Part shown: positions 17,601 through 25,847 of the stretch, one piece after another | Layout: each line of letters starts with the position of its first letter | How positions within the stretch are numbered: the stretch's first letter is position 1 | Source of the DNA: Devosia sp. Root413D1 | GTDB taxonomy: Bacteria; Pseudomonadota; Alphaproteobacteria; Rhizobiales; Devosiaceae | Assembly: GCF_001425235.1 (NCBI RefSeq) | Contig: NZ_LMEA01000007.1 | Coordinates: forward strand, 11,170-75,169 | DNA length: 64,000 bases | Reading direction: 5' to 3' | Notes under the pieces: model-generated | What the model saw: only the letters and a program-made list of their open reading frames with translations | Database searches by the model: none | What the model was told of the DNA's origin: nothing | Position numbers and translations under genes: made by a program

Positions 17601-19023
17601 CTCTGAGCAAGATGCTAAGCGAGCCTGGCTGTTTGCGTCACATGAGCTCAACGGCTTTCCAGACTGGTTCCCTGATCTGTTCGCGCAGCACAAGGGAGCG
17701 CTAGCCGCACTCATAATGCGTGAGGTGGAGTTCGAGATCGCCTCCGAGCCGGAGGGTGGCATGCACTACATAATTTCCGATCTCGCCTGGTCAGGAAAAT
17801 GGGCATGGGCGGAGCTCGGTCCGGCAATCTTCGACCTACTCCGCCGCCGCGAGCCGACGAATAGTGAGACGCTCTCCAAGCTCCTCCATATCGTGCTCGC
17901 CTCTGGCGTGCCTGATGAAGACATCCTCGCTTTGGCGAAGGAGCGCGCTGCCGATCCGGACACGAAGCATGCCGTACAGTGGTATGCGGTTTGGACAGGG
18001 ATTGAGCCCGCAACAGCTATTCCGGCCTTCTCGGGATATCTGGACGGGCTCTCCGAAAACCGGGAGTCCGTTGACGTCGCCATGAGCTATGCGACGCATC
18101 TTTTCGGCGACCGGCGTAGCGACTTTCCCATGGGACGAACGGCGTTCAAGGAGCCACAATTCCTGGAACAGCTTTATAGGCTACTACACAGGCATATTCA
18201 CCGTTCCGAAGACATCGACCGCGCAAACGGGGAAGCCTATTCACCGACGCTGCGGGACCGCGCTCAAAACTCAAGGGATGCCATCTTCAACCTCCTGAAC
18301 TCCACCAGCGGTAAGGAGGCCTACATCGCGATGAAAAGCATTGCTGCGGGGGAACGCGATGCCGATACCGGCCGATGGATCGCACACCGGGCGTTGCAAC
18401 GCGCCACGCAAGATGCCGACATGGATGCGTGGACGCCCGAGCAGGTGCGGGAGTTCCACGACGAGCAAGAGCGCACTCCTCGCAACCATCGGGAACTGTT
18501 CGATCTCGCCGTAAACCATTTGCTCGACGTCAAGGACGATATGGAGAACGGGGACACCAGCGTTGCTAGCGTGCTTCTGGACATCGACCAGGAGGAAGTG
18601 ATGCGCAACTATTTCGCTCACGAGCTTGAACGCATGTCTGCCGGCCGATACCAGATACCGCAAGAGGAAGAGCTTGCGGACGAGAAGCGCACAGACCTTC
18701 GCTTCCACGGTGTCGGCATCGCTTCGCCCGTGCCAGCTGAGCTGAAGATCGCCGACAGATGGACCGGTCCTAAGCTTTTTGAACGGTTCGAGAACCAGCT
18801 TTCGGGCGACTATATGCGCGATCGTCGGTCGTCACGGGGCATCTACCTGCTCGTCAATCGCGGAAAAGAACGCCACCGGTGGCAGCTCCCCGACGGCACG
18901 CTGGCGAACTTCGAAGGCCTCGTTCGCGCGCTGCAGGACCACTGGCTCGAGCTGTCACCCAAGTACCCCGGCGTCGACGAGCTGCGCGTCATTGGGATAG
19001 ACCTCAGCAAGCGTACTCAGTAA
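14644..19023 (+). CDS. Giant STAND/NACHT-like NTPase with C-terminal PD-(D/E)xK nuclease-like domain
   Basis: A 1459-aa protein. An N-terminal P-loop NTPase has Walker A EAGSGKT (61-67) and a Walker B of NACHT style, LFLDSVDEA (D123, D126, E127). About 1,100 residues of helical, repeat-like sequence follow, with a basic coiled stretch near 850-880. At the C-terminus D1351, E1366-x-K1368 (PAELK), Q1385 (ENQL) and GIYLLVNRG form the pattern of a PD-(D/E)xK nuclease fold. This is the architecture expected of a single-gene sensor-effector defence protein, with the effector at the C-terminus rather than the N-terminus as in Avs. An ATG at 14656 with GGTGAG upstream is an alternative start. No named family was recognised. 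Confidence 0.8.
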   Translation: MSVLMPVSDDFEHVPLGRSFRELSSYASESDESDLSNAFYVSNGIQWAELLQDYRVVVLSEAGSGKTEEFRTIAKQLRSEGRAAFFLRLENIPDHFSTAFDVGSKDEFDEWLASGAEGWLFLDSVDEARLRHPKDFELALRLLGEKLKLALDRTHVFLSGRMSAWRPKTDLDRAKAYLPFTPVTKVANDVSPDGVSSADELIDRLMEDDGDGDEPSTDTSVSSVRKDKPSSSAPFRIVTLEGLSREQVETFAAARGVNDTKAFGDAIERADAWSFAALPQDLEDLVASWLKRGAIGTRRTIMEDGVERRLKERDQERADVAPLTEAKALLGAKLLAAAATLGRNASIQVPDGQDGLDGIAVDKVLSDWSPAERKTLLERPIFDAAIYGAVRFHHRTVREYLTAEWLRELLQHPASRRAIEDMFFKTSYGVDVIVPLMRPILPWVALHDDRIRERVRLLAPEVLFEGGDPPSLPLPTRQQILSEVVGDLVPGHSPRAPTDYAAVQRFAHADLSDDIRRLLQQHAGDQEAASFLLRMIWLGDIKDALPEAKAQALLATAGQYQRMAAIRAVNAVGSKDDMRDVRDAIAREPAPPNREWLNELCDTLEGSGEEIDWLLQELERTGAVAKYTVDHLQHGVTKVAEKMPIENLPRLLNGLHQLLSVAPFVDARFCKISTRFGWLLHPAAAAVERLVSERHPAAMSEVALSVLGMLPVSKRFDSDIRDLKADFSKLVPEWQELNRTLFWAEVARARRDHEGTNFGPVTNIWQANSFEAFWRFSAGDFDYFIGEIAARDLMDDKLVALSGALDSYVQGGRGAAKLKQLKSAVTGIAELTARLDLFLHPPRRDDELSRQNQKWKKQSRARARREKDNLRKSRDNIGKHLDTLRDPGFPDPNDISRTQWYLHHQTRNKAEQKGKWTSGDWRSLIPEFGEDIARAYRDGVILHAHRASPKLRSEGAEANTTTASTIIGLTGLAIEARETPDWAKNASEQDAKRAWLFASHELNGFPDWFPDLFAQHKGALAALIMREVEFEIASEPEGGMHYIISDLAWSGKWAWAELGPAIFDLLRRREPTNSETLSKLLHIVLASGVPDEDILALAKERAADPDTKHAVQWYAVWTGIEPATAIPAFSGYLDGLSENRESVDVAMSYATHLFGDRRSDFPMGRTAFKEPQFLEQLYRLLHRHIHRSEDIDRANGEAYSPTLRDRAQNSRDAIFNLLNSTSGKEAYIAMKSIAAGERDADTGRWIAHRALQRATQDADMDAWTPEQVREFHDEQERTPRNHRELFDLAVNHLLDVKDDMENGDTSVASVLLDIDQEEVMRNYFAHELERMSAGRYQIPQEEELADEKRTDLRFHGVGIASPVPAELKIADRWTGPKLFERFENQLSGDYMRDRRSSRGIYLLVNRGKERHRWQLPDGTLANFEGLVRALQDHWLELSPKYPGVDELRVIGIDLSKRTQ

Positions 19024-19212
19024 GGCCAGTTCCCGCCTTTCGGCATACCTCACGCTCGCTGTGCATGGTGGTTCGGGGCAGATATATTCTCCAAGCCCGG
19101 CTCGTCTGGTTTTGGTGGTGGGCTCAAGCGGCCACCTGCTTCCTGGGCAAACAGACAGCGTATTCATGCGGCGGCGCTTCTCCCGCCATCGACCCCAGCC
19201 AATACATAGCAG

Positions 19213-19470
19213 TCAACGCTTGGGAGCTCGCCGCCGAGCTGGCGGGTCAGAGTGAGGGGCAGGGGGCTCCGCAACCAATTCGCTCAGCGAAACGGCCAGC
19301 GCTTGGGCGACATGCCACAGAGTGAGGACTGTCGGGTTTCGCTTCCCAAGTTCCAAAGCGCTGATGTAGGCCCGATCGGCGCCAATGCGCTCGGCGATCG
19401 TCTCTTGTGACAGGCCGCTTGCCAGCCTGAACGCCCTTACATTCTCCCCAACTGTACGCCGCACGTCCAT
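19213..19470 (-). CDS. XRE-family transcriptional regulator
   Basis: An 85-aa Cro/CI-type helix-turn-helix protein: ENVRAFRLASGLSQETIAERIGADRAYISALELGKRNPTVLTLWHVAQAL is a complete HTH_3 domain, followed by a short basic tail. It is divergent from the gene at 19544. The shared 73-bp spacer carries two GCAC-N4-GTGC palindromes, probable operators for autoregulation. It is convergent with the giant NTPase gene and might also control that gene (inference). Confidence 0.85.
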   Translation of the reverse strand: MDVRRTVGENVRAFRLASGLSQETIAERIGADRAYISALELGKRNPTVLTLWHVAQALAVSLSELVAEPPAPHSDPPARRRAPKR

Positions 19471-19491
19471 TAATGCAGACGGCCAAATTGT

Positions 19492-19518
19492 GCACTTTCG
19501 TGCTACGCACTATAGTGC
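19492..19518. promoter_or_regulatory. Paired GCAC-N4-GTGC operators
   Basis: Two palindromes, GCACTTTCGTGC (19492-19503) and GCACTATAGTGC (19507-19518), whose centres are 15 bp apart. They sit between the divergent XRE regulator and the 119-aa protein gene, in promoter position for both. The second is a perfect 12-bp palindrome. Confidence 0.6.
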
Positions 19519-19543
19519 TCGTTATGGAGCGGGGTTTGCACAA

Positions 19544-19903
19544 ATGAGGCGTTGGCTGGCGACGTGGTTTCATCTGCGTGAAGTGCGATCAAATTTGGCA
19601 GCAGCCAAGTCGCTCAGTCCACAAGATCGCTTCACAGCGCTCAGGACTCTAAACCAGGCGGTGCCGGTGCTCTGGTTGGGCCGTCGCAATCCTGCGATGC
19701 TCCAGAATTGGATCCAAGAGTTTGGCCATCAACGAAACTTGGCTCTTTCAAAGGGGGCCTCGAGCAGGCGGGATCCCGTATGGATAGCGAACGCGATGTT
19801 GGAGAGTTGGGCCACAATCGCCCTGCTTGATACCATCGCTAGAAAGCCTACCAAGCGCGCAGATCAGTTGCTCGCTGACATCACCTCTGCCGTCGAAGCT
19901 TGA
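19544..19903 (+). CDS. Hypothetical protein divergent from the XRE regulator
   Basis: A 119-aa basic helical protein (MRRWLATWFHLREVRSN...) with no recognised domain. Its start is 25 bp after the second palindromic operator, so it is probably controlled by the XRE protein. The pair could be a toxin-antitoxin-like or immunity module, but no toxin motif is visible. Confidence 0.5.
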   Translation: MRRWLATWFHLREVRSNLAAAKSLSPQDRFTALRTLNQAVPVLWLGRRNPAMLQNWIQEFGHQRNLALSKGASSRRDPVWIANAMLESWATIALLDTIARKPTKRADQLLADITSAVEA

Positions 19904-20055
19904 GCATCCTCCCAGCGTGGGCTGGCTTATGGCTACCAGCTTTTGAACGGTCGCCTTTGAGACACTCGATCGGCGCGCTCGCCCGTGTGCGGATACCCCA
20001 GGCGCCCAACGCTGAGATAACTGGCTTCGACCTCCCCAGTTCCTTCTTTTGGCTT

Positions 20056-20070
20056 GTTCTCGTTTCGTTC
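20056..20070 (+). promoter_or_regulatory. LexA (SOS) box of the alphaproteobacterial type
   Basis: Perfect GTTC-N7-GTTC (GTTCTCGTTTCGTTC), 45 bp upstream of the dnaE2 start. This is the established LexA operator of alphaproteobacteria, so dnaE2 should be DNA-damage inducible. Confidence 0.82.
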
Positions 20071-20114
20071 GTGGGTATATGAGTCCTCACCTCAGACGTA
20101 AATGAGGTGCACTC

Positions 20115-23100
20115 GTGGCTTATGCCGAGCTGGTTGCAGCCAGCAACTTCTCCTTTCTTCGCGGTGCGTCCCACCCTGGCGAGCTCGTGCATCAAGCCGC
20201 GGCGCTGGGTCTCCGCGGAATCGGCGTCTGCGACAGAAACTCCTTTGCCGGGGTGGTGCGTGGCCACATAGCCGCGCGAGATATCTGGAAGGTTGACCCG
20301 ACGTTCCGTTACCTGGTCGGCGTGCGCCTGTCGTTCACTGACACGACGCCCGATATTGTGGCTTATCCGACAGACCGCACCGCCTACGGCCGCCTCTGTG
20401 CGCTGCTGACGACGGGCAACCGACGCGCGCCGAAGGGCGAGTGCCACCTAACGATCGATGACTTGGCGAGCTTCGCTGAAGGCCAAATCCTAATCATGCC
20501 CCCTATATTCTCGGAAGCTGGCGAGGAGGCGCTCGGGCGGCTCGCCATGATGGCACCTGGTCGGGTCTGGTTGGCCGGACGGTGCGAGTTCAAGGGAAAG
20601 GACACGGCCAACCTGGCGCGCACCGCAGACATGGCGACGCGGCATGGCGTGCCAATGATAGCGATCAACGACGTGCTATTCCATCACCCCACCCGCAAGA
20701 TCCTGCACGATGTGGTCACCTGCATCGGTGAGCATCTGACGCTGGAGAACGCAGGCAGACGGCTGCAGCAGAACGCTGAGCGTTACCTCAAGCCTGAAAC
20801 CGAGATGCGGCGCCTCTTCGAGCGTTACCCGGAGGCCATCGCCGAGACTGAACGCTTCGCCAGCCTCATCCACTTCTCGCTTGATGAGCTGAAGTATAAC
20901 TACCCCGAAGAGACGATTGGCAACGGCGAGACCGCCCAGGAGACGCTGGAGCGGCTGTCTTGGGAAGGCGCCGGTCGGCGTTACCCCAGTGGTGTTCCAG
21001 AGCGCGTTAGGCTGGGCCTCGAGCACGAGTTGCAGCTCATTGGCGAGATGAAGTACGCGGCTTACTTCCTTACCGTCCACGACATGGTGCGCTTTGCGCG
21101 GGAAGAGCGTGGCATCCTCTGCCAAGGACGAGGATCGGCCGCCAATTCCGTCGTGTGTTTCTGCCTCGGCGTCACCGAAGTTGACCCAATGCTGGTGGAT
21201 CTTTTGTTCGAGCGCTTCGTCTCCACAGAGCGCGACGAGCCGCCCGATATCGACGTCGATTTCGAGCACGAGCGCCGCGAAGAGGTGATGCAATACCTCT
21301 ACCAGAAGTATGGCCGGCATCGCTGCGCGCTTACCGCCACCGTCACGACATACCGCGCCAAGGGCGCAATCCGCGAGGTAGCGAAAGTCTTCGGCCTGTC
21401 AGACGACATGATCCAGAGCCTCAACGGGATGAGCTGGGGATGGAACGACACCGGGATCACGCCGGAGCGGCTGCGCGAGAATGGTTTCGACCCGGACGAC
21501 GTCGCACTCATTCATGTGCTGACTATCGTCGGGGAGTTGATGGGCTTTCCCCGGCATCTGGGACAGCACGTCGGCGGCTTTGTCATTACCCGCGACCGCC
21601 TCGACAACCTCGTGCCGGTAATGAACGCGGCGATGGTCGACCGCACTACGGTCGAATGGGATAAAGACGACCTCGACGCTCTGGGCATCCTCAAGGTCGA
21701 TGTGCTGGCGCTGGGCATGCTTAGCTGCATTCGCCGCACGTTCGAACTGCTGCACACCCACTATGGACAAGACCTGACGCTCTCATCGGTGCCCGCCGAG
21801 GATCCACGTACATACGCCATGATCCAGCGCGCCGATACGATTGGCGTTTTCCAGATAGAAAGCCGCGCGCAAATGTCCATGTTGCCGCGGCTGAAGCCGG
21901 CCAAGTTCTACGATCTCGTCATCGAGGTGGCTATTGTTCGTCCTGGCCCAATCCAGGGCGGCATGGTGCATCCCTATCTGAAGCGCCGGTTGGGCCTGGA
22001 GCCGGTTAGTTATCCGTCTAAGGAGCTCGAGGCCGTCCTCAAGAAGACCTACGGCGTGCCCCTGTTCCAGGAACAGGCGATGAAAATCGCTATCGTTGGC
22101 GCTGGGTTCTCTCCGGGCGCGGCAGACCAGCTCAGGCGATCGATGGCGACCTTCAAGCGGACTGGCGGGGTCGGAAAGTTCAAGGCGGAGTTTATCGGCG
22201 GCATGCTGAAGAACGGATATCAGCAGGAGTTTGCCGAGGCCTGCTTCAAGCAGATCGAGGGCTTTGGTTCCTATGGGTTTCCCGAGAGTCATGCGGCCTC
22301 GTTCGCGCTGCTGGTCTACGTGTCTTGCTGGCTGAAGTGCCACTATCCTGATGCCTTCGCCTGCGCGCTGCTGAACAGTCAGCCGATGGGGTTTTATGCG
22401 CCATCGCAGATCGTCCGTGACGCGCAGGAGCACGGGGTAGAGGTTCGGAACGTCGACATCAACCAGTCCGACCTCGCCTCTGTGCTCGAGCCGGGCACGC
22501 CGGGTACAGATCGACTCTGGCGGCAACACGCTGACATGCGGAACGACATCCAAGCGACCAATGCCATTCGGCTCGGGTTGGGGTTCGTAAAGGGACTCAG
22601 CGACGATGACGCCAATCTAGTCGTGGCCCGACGGGGCAGGGGTTACGACAGCGTACGCGACCTCTGGCTGCGCACCGGACTGGCGCAATCTACGCTGGAG
22701 ACGCTGGCCGACGCAGATGCCTTCCAGTCGCTAGGGCTCACCAGGCGGGATGCCAAATGGGCTGTCGGCGGCCTAAGGGGAGGGATTGGGGCCGAGAACC
22801 TACCGCTGTTTGTCGCCGCCGGTCGACCCAGCTCCCAGCCAGAACCCGACGCCGACTTGCCGCCTATGCCGCCCGGGGAGCAGGTAGTCCACGACTATAG
22901 GATGCTCAGTCTCTCGCTGAAAGCGCACCCGGTTAGCTTCCTGCGGGAAAGCCTAACAGGCAAAGGGATTGTCCCGGCTGGCTCACTGCGCGACGTTCCG
23001 GCCGGTCGCATTGTCACCACAGCCGGCGTCGTCCTGGTGCGCCAGCGCCCGGGCACGGCGAGCGGTGTTATCTTTGCCAGCCTTGAGGATGAAACTGGGC

Positions 23101-23420
23101 TGGCGAACATTATCGTCTGGCCCAAAGTCTTCGAGAAATATCGGCGCTTCGTGCTCGGCTCACGGTTGATGGCAGTTCGCGGCGAGGTTCAGAAGGAGGG
23201 GCTCGTCGTCCACGTCATCGCCCGTGAGGTATACGACTTCACTCCGATGCTGATCGACCTCGCCAGCGGATACGACATGGGTGACGCTGTCATCGCCCGA
23301 GCTGATGAAGGCAAGACCGGCCCGCATGGCAGTGCCCGCGGCTCCGACAAGCAGCACGAGCGCGAGTCGGAGCGGAGGCGCATCCGAGACGCGCTTCCAT
23401 CAGGCCGCAACTTCCACTGA
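20115..23420 (+). CDS. dnaE2: Error-prone DNA polymerase DnaE2 (ImuC)
   Basis: A 1101-aa C-family polymerase, normal length for DnaE2, which carries out mutagenic translesion synthesis with ImuA/ImuB. The N-terminal PHP domain starts AYAELVAASNFSFLRGASHP. The polymerase acidic motif is PDIDVDF (D378, D380). The C-terminus has the OB-fold (GVVLVRQRPGTASGVIFASLEDETG) ending in RNFH. The start is a GTG at 20115. Upstream is a perfect SOS box. Unusually, the imuA and imuB genes that normally precede it are absent; partners would have to be encoded elsewhere. Confidence 0.95.
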   Translation: MAYAELVAASNFSFLRGASHPGELVHQAAALGLRGIGVCDRNSFAGVVRGHIAARDIWKVDPTFRYLVGVRLSFTDTTPDIVAYPTDRTAYGRLCALLTTGNRRAPKGECHLTIDDLASFAEGQILIMPPIFSEAGEEALGRLAMMAPGRVWLAGRCEFKGKDTANLARTADMATRHGVPMIAINDVLFHHPTRKILHDVVTCIGEHLTLENAGRRLQQNAERYLKPETEMRRLFERYPEAIAETERFASLIHFSLDELKYNYPEETIGNGETAQETLERLSWEGAGRRYPSGVPERVRLGLEHELQLIGEMKYAAYFLTVHDMVRFAREERGILCQGRGSAANSVVCFCLGVTEVDPMLVDLLFERFVSTERDEPPDIDVDFEHERREEVMQYLYQKYGRHRCALTATVTTYRAKGAIREVAKVFGLSDDMIQSLNGMSWGWNDTGITPERLRENGFDPDDVALIHVLTIVGELMGFPRHLGQHVGGFVITRDRLDNLVPVMNAAMVDRTTVEWDKDDLDALGILKVDVLALGMLSCIRRTFELLHTHYGQDLTLSSVPAEDPRTYAMIQRADTIGVFQIESRAQMSMLPRLKPAKFYDLVIEVAIVRPGPIQGGMVHPYLKRRLGLEPVSYPSKELEAVLKKTYGVPLFQEQAMKIAIVGAGFSPGAADQLRRSMATFKRTGGVGKFKAEFIGGMLKNGYQQEFAEACFKQIEGFGSYGFPESHAASFALLVYVSCWLKCHYPDAFACALLNSQPMGFYAPSQIVRDAQEHGVEVRNVDINQSDLASVLEPGTPGTDRLWRQHADMRNDIQATNAIRLGLGFVKGLSDDDANLVVARRGRGYDSVRDLWLRTGLAQSTLETLADADAFQSLGLTRRDAKWAVGGLRGGIGAENLPLFVAAGRPSSQPEPDADLPPMPPGEQVVHDYRMLSLSLKAHPVSFLRESLTGKGIVPAGSLRDVPAGRIVTTAGVVLVRQRPGTASGVIFASLEDETGLANIIVWPKVFEKYRRFVLGSRLMAVRGEVQKEGLVVHVIAREVYDFTPMLIDLASGYDMGDAVIARADEGKTGPHGSARGSDKQHERESERRRIRDALPSGRNFH

Positions 23421-23427
23421 GGCCGCG

Positions 23428-23814
23428 ATGCCAACGTTTGAAGTTCGCACCCTGCGGCAGTTCCTCGATAGCGATCAGGTTATAGACTGCGACTGCTCGA
23501 ACTACTGGGTGTGCTCGCATACCGGGCAGTTGCGCCTCGAGATGGCAGTGCAGCGTCTCGGCTGGGAATTCGACTTCTACGCGGGTCGGGAGCTTTTGGC
23601 TGCCCATGTGTTCTGCTCTGTCTGTGGCACCTATCACCCGACATTTCGTCTCGGTTGGAAGGACCGACCTGCTACGTACACTGGCGCCCATGGAGCCGGC
23701 ATGGAGATGCGGAGCTTGATAGGGAGGCCCCCACAAGCGTTGTTAAGGTGGTCAGAGCCGGTTGACTGGTTGAGCGGTGGTGAGAGTGTACGAAAGTTCG
23801 GACCTCGCAGGTGA
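23428..23814 (+). CDS. Hypothetical protein with putative zinc ribbon
   Basis: A 128-aa protein starting 7 bp after dnaE2, so probably in the same SOS-regulated transcript. Cysteines at CDCSNYWVC and FCSVC could bind a metal. The pattern C-x-C-x(5)-C ... C-x2-C with conserved-looking aromatic residues is common among small rhizobial unknowns. Function unknown. Confidence 0.6.
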   Translation: MPTFEVRTLRQFLDSDQVIDCDCSNYWVCSHTGQLRLEMAVQRLGWEFDFYAGRELLAAHVFCSVCGTYHPTFRLGWKDRPATYTGAHGAGMEMRSLIGRPPQALLRWSEPVDWLSGGESVRKFGPRR

Positions 23815-23842
23815 AATGGCTACTTGACCGTGGCCGTCGCGT

Positions 23843-24130
23843 TCACTTGTCCTGCGGCCCGCCCTGCTTCCATTCGCTTACGATTTCGGCGCCGATCTCT
23901 CGCAACTCCTCCCGGCCTTCCGCCGAAAGGTCTTCGACCGCGTAGAAGGTCACAGCGCCGTCGGCGCTCTCGGACTGATGGTGCACGGTAAAGCCATGGC
24001 TAAGTAGCCAAGCCTCAAGGGAGCTAGCGCGTAGGGTGGCGATGGAGACGATCGCGTCTTTGATGGGCTCAGGCATCTGGTACTTTCGGGAAGGCGAACC
24101 CTGACCCTGAAGCCAGTCGCGGACGATCAC
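23843..24130 (-). CDS. Hypothetical protein (95 aa)
   Basis: A small acidic protein convergent with the zinc-ribbon gene. The start is a GTG without a clear ribosome site; a Met at 24076 is an alternative. The middle part (VTFYAVEDLSAEGREELREIGAEIVSEW) looks alpha/beta. No family recognised. Confidence 0.5.
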   Translation of the reverse strand: MIVRDWLQGQGSPSRKYQMPEPIKDAIVSIATLRASSLEAWLLSHGFTVHHQSESADGAVTFYAVEDLSAEGREELREIGAEIVSEWKQGGPQDK

Positions 24131-24183
24131 TTGAAGGGCGTCTTACCTACTCGTCAAAAGAAGCAGATGTAGGCGCCAGGCAT

Positions 24184-24378
24184 TCAATAGCGATCAACGA
24201 GCTCCTGACCGAGACCCGTCAGTCTCGGTTCACCAGTTTTGGTGATCCGGAGCCAACCCTTCGCCTCCAGTTCGTCGCGTAGATGTGGTGGCGGACAGAG
24301 ATCGGGGCTCAGGGCGAGGCGAGCCAAAGCGACCTTCTCGACGGGGCTGGGTTGGGCGTGTGAGGGAATGTGCAGCAT
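24184..24378 (-). CDS. Small hypothetical protein, winged-helix-like
   Basis: A 64-aa protein with GGAGCCAAT before the ATG. LRDELEAKGWLRITKTGEPRLTGLGQELVDRY has the look of a winged-helix wing (turn, then beta hairpin, then helix). Function unknown. Confidence 0.55.
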   Translation of the reverse strand: MLHIPSHAQPSPVEKVALARLALSPDLCPPPHLRDELEAKGWLRITKTGEPRLTGLGQELVDRY

Positions 24379-24443
24379 ATTGGCTCCGCGATTTTCGACG
24401 ACAACAATCCCAATCTCTTCACTAGGTTCCCTCGCGTGAAAGA

Positions 24444-24469
24444 CCGCGCTCCGAGGGTTCAGAGCGCGG
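24444..24469 (-). terminator. Probable terminator of the GlsB/YeaQ gene
   Basis: Inverted arms CCGCGCTC and GAGCGCGG with a 10-base loop; read on the minus strand the hairpin is followed by TCTTT. It lies about 77 bp after the GlsB-family stop. Confidence 0.5.
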
Positions 24470-24545
24470 CCCTAGTCAGTGCCACTCGGGGGCGAACCTA
24501 TGTGACACATGCGTCAACCTACAGGGGAGTGGTTTGTTCCTGGCC

Positions 24546-24806
24546 TCACACTCGGCGTGAACTGACGGCGCGCCCTATCGCTATGAGAATACATGCGCCG
24601 ATAAAGCCCGCGATCAGGTACCCGAGCCAGCCACCGAAGCCAATGCCGAGCAAGCCAAGTAGCAGACTCGCCACTATGGCGCCGACGACGCCGAGGATAA
24701 TGTTCATAAAGATCCCGGTATTCGACTTCATCATGATCGCGGCAAGCCATCCCGCCAGTCCACCGATAATGATTGCTGCAAGCCAGCCAACTCCATCGAA
24801 AGCCAT
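24546..24806 (-). CDS. GlsB/YeaQ/YmgE family stress membrane protein
   Basis: An 86-aa integral membrane protein with three hydrophobic segments and the glycine-rich pattern WLAAIIIGGLAGWLA ... GVVGAIVASLLLGLLGIGFGGWLGYLIAGFIGACILI typical of transglycosylase-associated/GlsB proteins. The ATG at 24806 has GGAGGAAG just upstream. Stress-linked by family; exact role unknown. Confidence 0.85.
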   Translation of the reverse strand: MAFDGVGWLAAIIIGGLAGWLAAIMMKSNTGIFMNIILGVVGAIVASLLLGLLGIGFGGWLGYLIAGFIGACILIAIGRAVSSRRV

Positions 24807-24920
24807 GTCTTCCTCCAAGTTCGGCGACCTCCGACCAACGGCGGTCGCGAGCGAGTAACCCTGAGCTAACAGCTTTGTTCCGCAGGTCTGAGATCGATTT
24901 CTTAGGGAGCATAGATGTTC

Positions 24921-25754
24921 CTAAGTGCGACCGCTCACTCGCCCGTTTGCACCGGCCTCTTCGGTAACCACCGCAAATTGAGACAGTATCGACGGACCAA
25001 ATTGCGTGGACAGCGCGACGTCGGTCGCGTCGCGTCCCGTCGCCATTAGAATGCGCCCTATCCGCGGGGTATTGTGTCGTGCGTCGGCCGTATACCAGTG
25101 CCCGCCAAGGTAAACCTCGAACCATGCCGAAAAATCCATGGGCGCCGCGGACAGGGGCACCCCGATATCCCCAAGGTAGCCCGTACAGTATCGGGCAGGG
25201 ATGTTCATGCACCGACATAAAGTCACCGCGAGATGGGTGAAGTCGCGGCAGACCCCAACCTTCTGCAGATATGCTCCATAGGCCGAACGGGTCTTGTCCG
25301 CCTGCTGATAGTCGAAGTGAATGTGATTATGCACGAAATCCAGGATCGCTTGCACTCGTGGCCACCCTGGCTGGGTCCCATCAAAGAGCTGCCAGGCGAT
25401 GTCCGAAAGGAGGTCCGTCTCGCAGTAGCGGGAGCCGAGAACGTACACCAAGGTGTCGTCGGGCAGATCGCGGATGTTGTGCTGAGCCGCGTCGTGAGGA
25501 ACAACGTCGGGTAGTCCGCTGTCGTAGATTTCAAACGCGGTCGAAATCGTGAGCCGGCCAGCAGGCGCTGTCAGTCGAGTGCAGACGTTGCCGAAGCCAT
25601 CGTTGTAGTCCCACGTCTCGACGAATGGCGAAAATGTCAGCAACTCCGTCGTCAGGAAGTCGGCGCGCCGCGTCGGGTGCACCTTGAGGGTCAAGAGCAT
25701 CGGGGTGGGTCTTGGACAGTCATAGGCAATTGTAAACCCAGCCTCGATCTGCAT
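24921..25754 (-). CDS. Transglutaminase-like family protein
   Basis: A 277-aa protein with an N-terminal beta domain and a transglutaminase-like papain fold. The nucleophile region is KVGVCRDFTHLAV (C169), followed by CRCMNIPARYCTGY and DFSAWFEVYLGGHWYTADARHN. The usual catalytic His before AWFEVY is Ser209, whereas Asp224 is kept, so activity is uncertain. GGGGAG lies 6 nt before the chosen ATG (25754). Standalone. Confidence 0.85.
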   Translation of the reverse strand: MQIEAGFTIAYDCPRPTPMLLTLKVHPTRRADFLTTELLTFSPFVETWDYNDGFGNVCTRLTAPAGRLTISTAFEIYDSGLPDVVPHDAAQHNIRDLPDDTLVYVLGSRYCETDLLSDIAWQLFDGTQPGWPRVQAILDFVHNHIHFDYQQADKTRSAYGAYLQKVGVCRDFTHLAVTLCRCMNIPARYCTGYLGDIGVPLSAAPMDFSAWFEVYLGGHWYTADARHNTPRIGRILMATGRDATDVALSTQFGPSILSQFAVVTEEAGANGRVSGRT

Positions 25755-25847
25755 GCTCATCTCCCCGATGTCGACGGATAACGAGCATCACCCCACTAGG
25801 TTCAGGGTGATCTGCTGAAGTTTCGTATCTAACGACTTGGCAGGCGT

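Noticed and set aside
19940-20030. tRNA-like stretch before dnaE2
   Set aside because: Some GC-rich arms and a CGGATACC stretch recall a T arm, but no acceptor pairing or anticodon stem could be drawn; at most a very old relic.
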